Of a stretch of DNA of 44,094 bases, positions 8,312 through 15,702 are shown piece after piece. Positions within the stretch are counted from its first letter, which is position 1. Each line of letters opens with the position of its first letter. Both the position numbers and the translations under genes were made by a program. The notes under the pieces are model-generated. The model worked only from the letters and a program-made list of their open reading frames with translations, was not told the origin of the DNA and ran no database searches. Origin of the DNA: an uncultured Lachnospiraceae bacterium (lineage in GTDB: Bacteria; Bacillota; Clostridia; Lachnospirales; Lachnospiraceae); assembly GCA_947174505.1 (NCBI GenBank), contig CAMWJF010000034.1, forward strand, positions 1 to 44,094, read 5' to 3'.

Positions 8312-8914
8312 TTGGCGGAATTAATAAATGAGCTGGAACAGGCTAGAAAATATGGAAACAAGATTGAAATTACAGATATTGCAATTAAAAAAGTTCGATA
8401 TATTGAATATAAGGGCTTGACGGATGCACAGAATGCAATTATGCAGCAGTTGGTAAAAGAGGTTTTGTTCCTTTCACGGACATACAATGATAGTAATGAG
8501 GTTGCAATTACCTGTGATTTGGCATTATCGGATCCGCTGGAGAATTATGGGATTTGTCTGGGGGATGAGCATAGCGTAGACGTATGTTCTGATACGCAGT
8601 CTAATCACTTGATTGTTTCGGCAAAGAAGTGTACGGTCGTAATTCTCCATAATCATCCATCTTTACAGACATTTTCATTAGATGATATCAGGTTTTTTGT
8701 GGCAAACAGAGGGATTTCTATTTTGGTTGTGGTTAGTAATCAGGGGAAAATCCATTATTTGTACAAGGATGAAAAATATTCTGAGAGGGAAACAATACAA
8801 TTGTTTAATGAGTGTGTAGATGGATTGGGGTGTACATCTATGGTCAGCGAGCGATATCATAGAGCACTGGTATTTTTAGCAAGGTGCAGTGAGACAGGGC
8901 TGTTTTATAGTTAG
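8312..8914 (+). CDS. JAB/RadC-like metalloprotease-fold protein
   Basis: The 200-residue protein carries a JAMM zinc motif, HNHPSLQTFSLDD, which fits the HxHP-x6-SxxD pattern, with an upstream candidate catalytic glutamate in GDEHSV. JAB-fold proteins include deubiquitinase-like peptidases and the RadC family. This one lacks the helix-hairpin-helix part of RadC and instead has an N-terminal helical region of about 65 residues. The start is TTG 8312: an in-frame stop at 8297 excludes anything longer, and AAAGGGGG precedes it. The gene is clearly richer in A+T than its neighbours and uses AT-ending codons, so it was probably acquired horizontally. It is followed after 17 bases by a 60-codon gene. 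The substrate is unknown. Confidence 0.75.
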   Translation: MAELINELEQARKYGNKIEITDIAIKKVRYIEYKGLTDAQNAIMQQLVKEVLFLSRTYNDSNEVAITCDLALSDPLENYGICLGDEHSVDVCSDTQSNHLIVSAKKCTVVILHNHPSLQTFSLDDIRFFVANRGISILVVVSNQGKIHYLYKDEKYSERETIQLFNECVDGLGCTSMVSERYHRALVFLARCSETGLFYS

Positions 8915-8931
8915 CAGGGAGGGATTATTTT

Positions 8932-9114
8932 ATGAGCAAAAACTATGTGCTGAATGATTTAGAGTTTGATAACGTTCCCCTTAAAATCATACTGCCTTCT
9001 GACATGGAGGAATGCGACGAGAAAGAATTTGAGAAAAGTAGGCAGAAAAATCGGGAACTCATTGAAAGAATGAGAAATGATAAAAAATATATGGAGTTGA
9101 TCTTGACACCTTAG
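8932..9114 (+). CDS. small hypothetical protein paired with the JAB protein
   Basis: This is a 60-residue charged protein, acidic in the middle (SDMEECDEKEFEK) and with a basic helical C-terminal part (RQKNRELIERMRNDKKYMELI). It has no membrane segment. A GGGAGGG site lies about nine bases before the ATG. It follows the JAB gene by 17 bases and shares its AT-rich composition, so the two probably form one transcription unit. I do not recognise a family. Its size and charge would fit a small partner, regulator or antitoxin-like protein, but nothing here proves that. Confidence 0.65.
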   Translation: MSKNYVLNDLEFDNVPLKIILPSDMEECDEKEFEKSRQKNRELIERMRNDKKYMELILTP

Positions 9115-9123
9115 AGGTAAGAC

Positions 9124-9146
9124 CGCACAATCCCCTGTGCGCTTTC
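9124..9146 (+). terminator. possible weak terminator after the accessory pair
   Basis: CGCACA (9124-9129) and TGTGCG (9136-9141) form a six-bp stem with a six-base loop, followed by CTTTC. The T tract is poor, so this is only a possible terminator ten bases after the 60-codon gene. Confidence 0.35.
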
Positions 9147-9159
9147 AGGATTTACCGCC

Positions 9160-9187
9160 TTGACAACCTCCTGTGATATGCTATACT
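9160..9187 (+). promoter_or_regulatory. sigma-A promoter of the biotin locus
   Basis: A perfect -35 TTGACA (9160-9165), a 16-base spacer and TATACT (9182-9187) lie 78 bases before bioY. The predicted transcription start, near 9194, falls inside the BirA operator, so repressor and polymerase would compete. Confidence 0.8.
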
Positions 9188-9190
9188 CAT

Positions 9191-9223
9191 ATTGTCAACC
9201 AGTATTTAATAAAGGTTAACAAT
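9191..9223. promoter_or_regulatory. BirA (biotin repressor) operator
   Basis: ATTGTCAACC (9191-9200) and GGTTAACAAT (9214-9223) are near-perfect inverted arms with one mismatch, separated by 13 bases. This is the Bacillota BirA pattern (TTGTNAACC, spacer, GGTTNACAA). Biotinoyl-AMP-bound BirA would cover the start point of the bioY promoter. No birA gene is in the window. The arm spacing is slightly short if all nine-base arms are counted. Confidence 0.85.
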
Positions 9224-9264
9224 GAGGCGGCAACGAAACTTAGATTAGAAAAACGGAGGACGGT

Positions 9265-9888
9265 ATGGAAAAAAGACTTTCTATGGATGGAGAAAAGAGG
9301 GGAAAACAGGCACTTGTCAGGAGAAAGATTAGTACACATGACATGGTGCTTTGCGGGGTGTTTACCACACTGATTGCGGTAGGTGCCTTTATCAAGGTTC
9401 CCGTGCCCGTGGTACCTTTTACCCTGCAGTTTCTGTTTACCATGCTGGCGGGGCTTCTGTTGGGCGGCAGGAAAGGGGCGATGAGCGTCGGCGTTTATAT
9501 TTTGCTGGGACTGGTGGGCCTGCCCATCTTTGCGGAGGGCGGTGGATTCTGGTACATATTGAAGCCAAGCTTCGGGTATCTGCTGGGATTTATGCTGGCG
9601 GCTTATGTGACGGGCAGGATGGTGGAGCGGAAACAGAAGCTTTTGACCGGATGGGTTATTGCCGTAAACTTTCTGGGGCTGTTCATCGTCTATGCGGCGG
9701 GCATGGTTTACTACTATGTAATCTGTAACTATGTGATTGACACGCCCATTGCGCTTGGGCCACTGTTCCAGTACTGCTTTGTGCTGGCGGTTCCGGGGGA
9801 TATCTGTCTGTGTATTCTGGCGGCTATTTTGACCGTAAGGGTAAAACCTGTATTTGACAGGATGGCAGGAAACGATACGGAGAGATGA
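9265..9888 (+). CDS. bioY: BioY, biotin transporter substrate-binding (S) component
   Basis: The 207-residue membrane protein has six hydrophobic helices and the BioY signature segments VPVVPFTLQFLF, LLLGGRKGAMSVGVYILLGLVGLPIFA and KPSFGYLLGF. BioY is the S component that binds biotin and works alone or with the ECF energising module, which is not encoded here. An N-terminal extension of about 20 charged residues precedes the first helix. GGAGG lies six bases before the ATG. It is the first gene after the BirA-controlled promoter, so import and synthesis are repressed together by biotin. Its stop codon shares one base with a 29-codon ORF that leads into bioD. Confidence 0.93.
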   Translation: MEKRLSMDGEKRGKQALVRRKISTHDMVLCGVFTTLIAVGAFIKVPVPVVPFTLQFLFTMLAGLLLGGRKGAMSVGVYILLGLVGLPIFAEGGGFWYILKPSFGYLLGFMLAAYVTGRMVERKQKLLTGWVIAVNFLGLFIVYAAGMVYYYVICNYVIDTPIALGPLFQYCFVLAVPGDICLCILAAILTVRVKPVFDRMAGNDTER

Positions 9889-9977
9889 TGCCGCTGATTG
9901 ACTATTACAGTCATAAGGTGAAGGAGAAAAGGCGGGGAAACGGGACGGCAGACCAAAGAAAGGGGAGAAGCGTATGA
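9888..9977 (+). CDS. possible 29-residue coupled leader peptide between bioY and bioD
   Basis: An ATG whose first base is the last base of the bioY stop codon (TGATG) opens a frame of 29 codons. It ends in a TGA overlapping the bioD start as ATGA. The peptide begins MPLIDYYSHKVKEKRRG and is strongly basic. It has no Shine-Dalgarno site of its own other than the end of bioY. Its exact start-stop overlap at both ends is what a translational coupling peptide would show. With about 85 bases involved this could be chance, and no homologue is recognised. Confidence 0.3.
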   Translation: MPLIDYYSHKVKEKRRGNGTADQRKGRSV

Positions 9978-10669
9978 GTAAGAATCTCTTTGTGACAGGC
10001 ACGGGGACGGATGTGGGAAAAACTTATGTGACCGGACTGGTCATTAAAAAGCTTAGGGAGAGCGGGGAAAATGCCGCGTATTACAAGGCTGCCATGAGCG
10101 GCAATGAGAGAAGGCCGGACGGCACGCTGATACCTGGGGACGCCCTGTCTGTGAAGGAGGTTTCCGGGATTGCGCAGCCTCTGGAGGAGATGTGTCCTTA
10201 CGTTTATGAACATGCCTATTCCCCTCATCTGGCAGCCAGCATTGAGGGAGGGCAGGTGGAGCTGTCCGCGGTGCAGGATGGTTTTCGGAAGGTGAGCGGA
10301 AAATACGACTATGTGACCATGGAAGGCAGCGGCGGCATTCTCTGCCCCATCCGCTATGACGGGGAAAAGATATTTCTGGAGGACGTGATCAGGAGTCTGG
10401 GACTGTCATGTCTGCTCATTGCCGACGCAGGACTTGGCACCATCAACAATGTGGTGCTCACGACTGCGTATATGCGGGCCAGAAACATTCCTATTGTGGG
10501 AATGATCTTTAACCGTTTTCATCCCGGCGATGTGATGGAGGAGGACAATATTCGTATGTGCGGGGAACTGACCGGGCTGAAGACCCTTGCCTGCGTGCAG
10601 GAGGGCGACCGGGAGCTTTCCATGGAGGCGGAGGCGCTGAAAGCGCTGTATCGTGAATCCAGTATGTGA
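9974..10669 (+). CDS. bioD: dethiobiotin synthetase
   Basis: The 231-residue protein has the BioD P-loop GTGTDVGKT at residues 9-17, a Lys-containing YYKAAMSG strand, the MEGSGGI segment and the IADAGLGTINNVVLT region. BioD closes the ureido ring of dethiobiotin from 7,8-diaminopelargonate, CO2 and ATP in the cytoplasm. AAGGGGAG lies just before the ATG. It is downstream of bioY within the BirA-controlled unit. A 151-base gap with three TTATGTAAACT elements follows before bioA. Confidence 0.93.
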   Translation: MSKNLFVTGTGTDVGKTYVTGLVIKKLRESGENAAYYKAAMSGNERRPDGTLIPGDALSVKEVSGIAQPLEEMCPYVYEHAYSPHLAASIEGGQVELSAVQDGFRKVSGKYDYVTMEGSGGILCPIRYDGEKIFLEDVIRSLGLSCLLIADAGLGTINNVVLTTAYMRARNIPIVGMIFNRFHPGDVMEEDNIRMCGELTGLKTLACVQEGDRELSMEAEALKALYRESSM

Positions 10670-10679
10670 AGTGGTAAAA

Positions 10680-10780
10680 AGTTTACATAATTCAGAATTT
10701 TGGCAGAAAATGAAATGGGTGAATGAGTTTACATAATTTTTGCTTCAAAAAAAGTGAAATACAAGAACAAGTTTACATAA
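10680..10780 (-). repeat. triplet of the 11-mer TTATGTAAACT, minus orientation, between bioD and bioA
   Basis: AGTTTACATAA occurs three times, exactly, at 10680-10690, 10726-10736 and 10770-10780. The start-to-start spacings are 46 and 44 bases, about four helical turns. The intervening sequences differ but the first two share an ATTTCA-containing centre when read on the minus strand. The array fills most of the bioD-bioA gap. The same element in the opposite orientation fills the bioA-bioB gap. No known operator matches. Confidence 0.9.
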
Positions 10781-10820
10781 CTTATACATGATACTACAAA
10801 TAAGAAAAGAGGACTTTCCT

Positions 10821-12008
10821 ATGATCTGGTATCCTTACGAACAGATGAAAACCATGAAACCGCCCTACGAGATCGTGGATGCGGAGGGTGTGTATCTTTA
10901 TACAAAGGAAGGGGACAAAATGATCGACTCCATCTCGTCATGGTGGAGCGTGATTCACGGCTATAAGCATCCCGTGCTGACGAAAGCCATCAAAGAGCAG
11001 GCGGATGTTTTTTCCCATGTGATGCTGGGCGGGCTGACCCATCCGGCGGTGCAAAAATTATCGGACAGGCTTGCCGAATGGCTGCCCGGCGATCTGAACT
11101 ACTGTTTTTTCTCGGATTCCGGTTCGGTGGCGGTAGAAGTGGCCCTCAAGATGGCGCTGCAGTTTAACGTGAACAGGAAGGATGGGCGCAAAACGGTGCT
11201 TTCGCTTACCCATTCCTATCATGGGGACACCTTTAAAACGATGGAGGTGGGCGACGATGAGGATTACCACTTTGCTTTTGAGAGCAAACAGGGCGTCATT
11301 CATATTCCAACGGAGATTCCCGCGCTGGAGGAGGCGTTTGAAAAACATCATGACGAGTTGAACTGTTTTATCGTAGAACCGCTGTTACAGGGAGCAGGTG
11401 GTATGCGGATGTATGATCTGGCCTTTTTAAAGCGTGCGAGACAGCTTTGCGACCAATATGATGTGCTGCTTATTTTTGACGAGGTGGCCACGGGATTCGG
11501 AAGGACGGGATACCGCTTTGTGGCGGACGAGGTGCTGCCGGACATTCTGGTGCTCGGCAAAGCGCTGACGGGCGGATACATCGGACACGCGGTTACGGTG
11601 GCGGGAGAGAAGGTTTACCGGGGCTTTTACGGGGACGACCCGGCGCTTGCGCTGATGCACGGGCCGACTTTTATGGGGAATGCGCTGGCCTGCAGCGCGG
11701 CCCTTGCCTCCATTGAACTGTTTGAGGGGCAGGACTATATGTCGAAAATCCGCAGGATAGAGGAGATCACGAAACGGGAAATGGCGGGCTTTTCCAGTTC
11801 CGGGGTGAAGGAAGTGCGCATGATGGGAGGATGTGTCTGCATGGAGGTATATGACAGTGAGTCTCTTGTCGGTTATCAGGAGTATGCGAAAAAGCAGGGT
11901 GTGTTTGCCAGACCTTTTCTCAAATATCTCTATGCGATGCCGCCCTATGTGATTGCGGAGGAGGAACTGGTGAAAGTGCTTTCCGTGATGAAAGCGTGGT
12001 TTGAATAA
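10821..12008 (+). CDS. bioA: adenosylmethionine-8-amino-7-oxononanoate aminotransferase
   Basis: The 395-residue class III aminotransferase begins MIWYPYEQMKTMKPP, the usual BioA N-terminus, and carries DSISSWWSVIHGY, SDSGSVAVEVALKMA, LIFDEVATGFGRTG and the PLP lysine at about residue 247 in LGKALTGGYIGH. BioA transfers an amino group from S-adenosylmethionine to KAPA to make 7,8-diaminopelargonate. I chose ATG 10821 because AGAGGA lies nine bases upstream. The upstream in-frame ATG at 10788 lacks a site. At about 395 residues it is a little shorter than the roughly 430 of Escherichia coli. It is separated from its neighbours by gaps that each hold a TTATGTAAACT triplet. Confidence 0.93.
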   Translation: MIWYPYEQMKTMKPPYEIVDAEGVYLYTKEGDKMIDSISSWWSVIHGYKHPVLTKAIKEQADVFSHVMLGGLTHPAVQKLSDRLAEWLPGDLNYCFFSDSGSVAVEVALKMALQFNVNRKDGRKTVLSLTHSYHGDTFKTMEVGDDEDYHFAFESKQGVIHIPTEIPALEEAFEKHHDELNCFIVEPLLQGAGGMRMYDLAFLKRARQLCDQYDVLLIFDEVATGFGRTGYRFVADEVLPDILVLGKALTGGYIGHAVTVAGEKVYRGFYGDDPALALMHGPTFMGNALACSAALASIELFEGQDYMSKIRRIEEITKREMAGFSSSGVKEVRMMGGCVCMEVYDSESLVGYQEYAKKQGVFARPFLKYLYAMPPYVIAEEELVKVLSVMKAWFE

Positions 12009-12010
12009 AT

Positions 12011-12116
12011 TTATGTAAACTAAAACGTGGATCGGGAAAATACATGCCGAGGCGTGAGTTATGTAAACTATTGAAATAGCATAGAGTGCAGGGTCAAAAT
12101 TGGAATTTTGTAAACT
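12011..12116 (+). repeat. triplet of TTATGTAAACT elements between bioA and bioB
   Basis: TTATGTAAACT is at 12011-12021 and 12059-12069, and a one-mismatch copy TTTTGTAAACT is at 12106-12116, with spacings of 48 and 47 bases. This mirrors the triplet upstream of bioA but in the opposite orientation. The 167-base gap holds nothing else recognisable before the bioB ribosome site. The array could bind a dimeric or oligomeric regulator on one face of DNA, but that is inferred. Confidence 0.85.
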
Positions 12117-12175
12117 ACATAGCACTGCAAAAGTCACAGGCATAAATACGAAATACATGGAAAGAGGAACGACAG

Positions 12176-13144
12176 ATGGACACTATCAGGAAATTGCAGG
12201 AAAAAATATATCAGGGCGGGTTTCTCACAAAAGGGGAGATTATGCCCCTGACGGAAATGCCCTTGGAGCCGCTCTGTCAGGCGGCGGACGAGATCCGGGC
12301 GCATTTTTGCGGGAACCGCTTCGACCTCTGCACGATCATAAACGGAAAGTGCGGGAGGTGTTCGGAGGACTGTAAGTACTGTGCCCAGAGCGCCCATTAT
12401 ACCGCTGCCTGCGGGGCGTCCTACCCGCTGCTGTCCACGGAAAAAATCGTGGAGCAGGCGAAACACAATGCGGCGCAGGGGGTACTGCGTTACTCCATTG
12501 TCACCAGCGGCAGGCGGCTCTCGGAGGCGGAGGTGGAGCGGGTGTGCGAGAGCATCCGTGCGGTGCGGCGGGAAGCCGGTATAGAGGTCTGCGTCTCCTT
12601 TGGACTGCTTGGAGAGGCGGATTTTGTGAAAATCAGGGAAGCGGGGGCGTCCCGTGTCCACTGCAATCTGGAATCTTCCGAGCGGTATTTTCCGTTAGTC
12701 TGCACGACCCATACCTACGCGGATAAGATAGAGACGCTGCTGGCGGCGAAGCGGGCGGGGCTGGAAGTCTGCAGCGGCGGCATCATGGGGCTGGGGGAAA
12801 CCATGGAGGACCGGATCGATATGGCGCTGACGGCAAGGGCGCTTGGCGTAAAATCCGTTCCCGTGAATGTGCTGAACCCGATTCCGGGCACCCCTTACGA
12901 AAAGAATCCGGCTCTGACAAATGATGAGGTGCGCCGGATTGTGGCTGTATTCCGCTTTATCATTCCGGATGCATCGATCCGGCTGGCGGGCGGCAGAGGG
13001 CTTCTCGGCGATAAGGGGGAAAAATGCTTTGCCGGAGGCGCGAACGCGGCCATCAGCGGGGATATGCTGACCACGGCGGGCATTACTGTGGAAACGGATA
13101 TGGCGCTTCTGAGAGAAATGGGGTATACTGTAGTAAAGGGGTAG
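12176..13144 (+). CDS. bioB: biotin synthase
   Basis: The 322-residue radical SAM protein carries the CxxxCxxC cluster motif as C62, C66 and C69 in GRCSEDCKYCAQSAHY. It also carries the YSIVTSGRR, HCNLESSERYF, CSGGIMGLGETMEDRIDMA and NVLNPIPGTP segments of BioB. It inserts sulfur into dethiobiotin using two iron-sulfur clusters. AAAGAGG lies before the ATG. It is the last biotin gene in the locus. No bioF, bioC, bioH or bioW is present in the window, so KAPA must come from elsewhere in the genome or from outside the cell. Confidence 0.95.
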   Translation: MDTIRKLQEKIYQGGFLTKGEIMPLTEMPLEPLCQAADEIRAHFCGNRFDLCTIINGKCGRCSEDCKYCAQSAHYTAACGASYPLLSTEKIVEQAKHNAAQGVLRYSIVTSGRRLSEAEVERVCESIRAVRREAGIEVCVSFGLLGEADFVKIREAGASRVHCNLESSERYFPLVCTTHTYADKIETLLAAKRAGLEVCSGGIMGLGETMEDRIDMALTARALGVKSVPVNVLNPIPGTPYEKNPALTNDEVRRIVAVFRFIIPDASIRLAGGRGLLGDKGEKCFAGGANAAISGDMLTTAGITVETDMALLREMGYTVVKG

Positions 13145-13208
13145 CCCGGCGGCAGAAGTGCGGGAACCCGTAAAATGGAGAAAGAGAACGGGAAGGAGCA
13201 GGGAAGGC

Positions 13209-13382
13209 ATGAACACATTTCAGTACCGGGTGGCGAGTATCGACGAGGATTACGCGAATCTGGAGCGCATAGACGCGGCGGAGGACGGGTATAAGCTGGT
13301 GGCCCGCGCCCTTCTGCCCCCGGAAATCAAAGAGGGGACGAAGCTCTTATATGAAATGCTGCAGTATACGATACTGGAGTAA
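13209..13382 (+). CDS. small hypothetical protein
   Basis: This is a 57-residue soluble protein starting MNTFQYRVASIDEDYANLER, with an acidic N-terminal half and a helical C-terminus ending in LYEMLQYTILE. AGGGAAGG lies just before the ATG at 13209. The longer in-frame version from 13158 has a basic extension without coding character. It lies between bioB and the DUF512 gene on the same strand. I do not recognise a family, but the clean ribosome site and good codon use support a real gene. Confidence 0.65.
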   Translation: MNTFQYRVASIDEDYANLERIDAAEDGYKLVARALLPPEIKEGTKLLYEMLQYTILE

Positions 13383-13392
13383 TGGAAAAGTG

Positions 13393-13402
13393 TTATGTAA
13401 AC
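13393..13402 (+). repeat. TTATGTAAAC element between the small gene and the DUF512 gene
   Basis: This is a single copy of the ten-base core (TTATGTAAAC followed by C rather than T). It lies 66 bases before the DUF512 start and just after the small upstream gene. The orientation is the same as in the bioA-bioB triplet. Confidence 0.85.
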
Positions 13403-13467
13403 CGCTGGCGTTTTATCATGTACAACAGTAAGGCCGACGGCGCCCGGGCGGCAGGAGGGGTGCGGAT

Positions 13468-14877
13468 TTGAATAGGACAGGACATGTGGTGAAGGAGGTT
13501 ATGCCCGGTTCCATCGCGGAAGAGATGGGAATGGAGCCGGGCGACGTCCTTCTTTCCATTAATAATCAGGAAATTGAAGATGTGTTCGATTACCGTTATC
13601 TGATGAAGGACGAGTATGTGGAGGCGCTTGTGCGCAAGGCGGACGGTGAGGAGTGGCTTTTGGAGATCGACAAGGAGTACGACGAGGATCTGGGCGTGGA
13701 GTTTGAAAACGGCCTGATGAGCGACTACCGTTCCTGCAGTAATAAGTGCATTTTCTGCTTTATCGACCAGATGCCTCCGGGAATGCGGGAGACGCTTTAT
13801 TTTAAGGATGATGATTCCCGGCTTTCTTTCCTGCAGGGCAATTATATCACATTGACCAATATGTCCGAAAAGGATGTGGAGCGCATCATTCAGATGCAGC
13901 TTGCGCCGATTAACATTTCGGTACAGACAACGAACCCCGGGCTGCGGTGCCAGATGCTACACAACCGCTTTGCGGGGGAAAAGCTGCGTTTTCTGGACCG
14001 TTTTTATGAGGGCCATGTGGAGATGAACGGGCAGATTGTGTGCTGCAAGGGTGTTAACGACGGCGAAGAACTGCGGCGCAGCATTACGGATCTGATGAAG
14101 TATCTTCCCTTTATGCGGAGCGTTTCCGTGGTGCCCGCGGGGATGACGAAATACAGGGAAGGCCTTTATCCTTTGGCACTGTTTACAAAGGAGGAGGCCG
14201 GACAGGTCATTGACATGATAGAGGCGTATCAGACGCTTTGTTTTGACCAGTATGGTCTACACTTTATCCATGCCAGCGACGAGTTCTATATGCTGGCGGA
14301 GCGGGATTTCCCGGAGGAGGCGCGTTACGACGGCTATATCCAGTTGGAAAACGGCGTGGGCATGATGCGGCTTTTCCGGGAAGAATTTGCGGAAGCGATG
14401 CGGAAGGCTATGGATGACCATGACGGTCAAGAGAGGCTGGCAGGCCTGCGGCGGACACTCACGGTTGCCACGGGAAAGCTGGCTTTTTCTGTCATACAGG
14501 AGGCGGCGGAGGAGCTGTGCAGAGTCTGCCCCGGACTCACCGTGCATGTCTGTCCCATTCGGAATGATTTCTTCGGTGAAACGATTACCGTTGCGGGTCT
14601 GGTTACGGGGCAGGATCTGATTGCCCAGCTGAAGGAGCGGCAGCAGGGAGGGCAGAGTCTGGGAGAAGCGCTCTTCGTTCCTGCCAATATGCTGCGAAGC
14701 GGGGAACAGGTTTTTCTGGACGACGTTACCGTGCAGGATGTGGAGCGGGCGCTGGGGATTGCGGTAACGGTGATCGAGCCGGGCGGCGGGGACTTTGTGG
14801 AGGCGGTGCTGCACCCGGATTACCACATGAATCGGGCAAACGAAAACTTTGTGTATGTGCAGGGATACGACAGATGA
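13468..14877 (+). CDS. DUF512 radical SAM protein with N-terminal PDZ domain
   Basis: The 469-residue protein has a PDZ-like domain (about residues 5-70, with GSIAEEMGMEPGDVLLSIN), a radical SAM cluster motif with C90, C94 and C97 in YRSCSNKCIFCFIDQMP, and a C-terminal DUF512 domain ending in VIEPGGGDF. The family is widespread in Clostridia and Cyanobacteria. Its chemistry is not known to me; an oxidative or tRNA/protein-modifying role would be a guess. The start is TTG 13468, seven bases after AGGAGGGG; the next candidate start would cut into the PDZ domain. In many Clostridia this gene lies next to der/plsY/gpsA, which are not seen here. Confidence 0.9.
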   Translation: MNRTGHVVKEVMPGSIAEEMGMEPGDVLLSINNQEIEDVFDYRYLMKDEYVEALVRKADGEEWLLEIDKEYDEDLGVEFENGLMSDYRSCSNKCIFCFIDQMPPGMRETLYFKDDDSRLSFLQGNYITLTNMSEKDVERIIQMQLAPINISVQTTNPGLRCQMLHNRFAGEKLRFLDRFYEGHVEMNGQIVCCKGVNDGEELRRSITDLMKYLPFMRSVSVVPAGMTKYREGLYPLALFTKEEAGQVIDMIEAYQTLCFDQYGLHFIHASDEFYMLAERDFPEEARYDGYIQLENGVGMMRLFREEFAEAMRKAMDDHDGQERLAGLRRTLTVATGKLAFSVIQEAAEELCRVCPGLTVHVCPIRNDFFGETITVAGLVTGQDLIAQLKERQQGGQSLGEALFVPANMLRSGEQVFLDDVTVQDVERALGIAVTVIEPGGGDFVEAVLHPDYHMNRANENFVYVQGYDR

Positions 14878-14929
14878 CGTGACAAACGTGTCATGTATGC
14901 CGTGCATATTGGAGTTGTCATAATATAAA

Positions 14930-14940
14930 TTATGTAAACT
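14930..14940 (+). repeat. TTATGTAAACT element upstream of the GNAT gene
   Basis: This is an exact copy of the 11-mer, 33 bases before the GNAT acetyltransferase start. It is preceded by the hairpin-prone stretch just after the DUF512 gene. Confidence 0.85.
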
Positions 14941-14972
14941 TATGTATGGAGTCGGAAAGGAACAGGAACGAT

Positions 14973-15602
14973 ATGTCTTATACCGTAAAAAGACTGGCGG
15001 AGGATGCGCTTACAGAAATTTATAACACATATATGAAGCAGGATTTTCCGGCAAGCGAGCTAAAGCCCCTGAGCCATATTCTGCGCAGCGCGGAGGCGGG
15101 TTTTGGGTTTTCTCTCGGTATTTATGAGGAGGGGGAACTGGCGGGTTATGGGGTTTTTATTCTCTGTGAGGAGACAAAGTGCGCGCTGCTTGATTATTTT
15201 GCGATCCTGAAAGACAAGAGAGGCGGGGGACTCGGACACCGGGCCGTCTCTTTATTTGAGACCTATTTTGAGGAGAATCTGCCGGAGGTGGAGGGGCTGT
15301 ATATCGAGTCGGAGCGGGTTTCGGCGGCGGAGAATGAAGAACAGCGCCTGACCAGACAGCGGCGGATCGCCTTTTATCTGTCCTGCGAATGCGAGATGAC
15401 GGCGCTCCGATCCGTCCTGTTCGGGGTGGATTACAGTGTCCTGTACAAGCCCATTGGGAAACGGGGACAGAAGGCTTCTCTGAACGCGCTGGACACCCTT
15501 TATAAAAAGATGTTTAAGCCGGAACACTATGACAGATTTGTGAGCCTTGGCATGATGGCCGAAAACGGGGAAAATGCGGCTGTTGAGGTTTGTGGAAGAT
15601 AA
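14973..15602 (+). CDS. GNAT-family N-acetyltransferase
   Basis: The 209-residue protein shows the GNAT core: the LGIYEEGELAGYGVFIL strand, a LLDYFAILKDKRGGGLGHRAVSLFE segment with the acetyl-CoA pyrophosphate-binding loop (R/Q-x-x-G-x-G/A-like, here KRGGGLGH), and a late YIESERVS strand. It should transfer an acetyl group from acetyl-CoA to an unknown amine. ATG 14973 has AGGA about six bases upstream; the ATG at 14946 has no site. The C-terminal tail of about 50 residues after the fold is not conserved in any way I recognise. Confidence 0.8.
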   Translation: MSYTVKRLAEDALTEIYNTYMKQDFPASELKPLSHILRSAEAGFGFSLGIYEEGELAGYGVFILCEETKCALLDYFAILKDKRGGGLGHRAVSLFETYFEENLPEVEGLYIESERVSAAENEEQRLTRQRRIAFYLSCECEMTALRSVLFGVDYSVLYKPIGKRGQKASLNALDTLYKKMFKPEHYDRFVSLGMMAENGENAAVEVCGR

Positions 15603-15645
15603 CCTTCCGATTGACTTTTGACGGGGTATACTGTAACATTAGTAC

Positions 15646-15667
15646 TATAAAGTAAATATAAAGTAAA
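15646..15667 (+). repeat. 11-bp tandem repeat upstream of the second chemoreceptor
   Basis: TATAAAGTAAA occurs twice in tandem (15646-15656 and 15657-15667) inside the AT-rich leader before the chemoreceptor gene. It probably overlaps the promoter region, where TTGACG (15619) and TATACT-like strings are present but not at standard spacing. Confidence 0.6.
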
Positions 15668-15702
15668 TATACTGTCTTACGCAGGAGAAGGAGGTAGATG
15701 GT

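Noticed and set aside
8312..8914. RadC DNA-repair protein
   Set aside because: Only the JAB metal motif is shared. The helix-hairpin-helix region is absent and the N-terminal part is different.
10680..12116. The evenly spaced 11-mers as a CRISPR array
   Set aside because: The repeat is only 10-11 bases, CRISPR repeats are 23-47 bases, the two groups have three units each in opposite orientation, and no cas genes are present.
10680..12116. The 11-mers as BirA half-sites
   Set aside because: TGTAAAC resembles a BirA half-arm, but BirA binds inverted arms about 13-16 bases apart. These are direct repeats 44-48 bases apart, and copies occur far from any biotin gene.
14875..14900. A terminator just after the DUF512 gene
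   Set aside because: ATGAC and GTCAT arms are present, but the stem is short and interrupted and no T tract follows.
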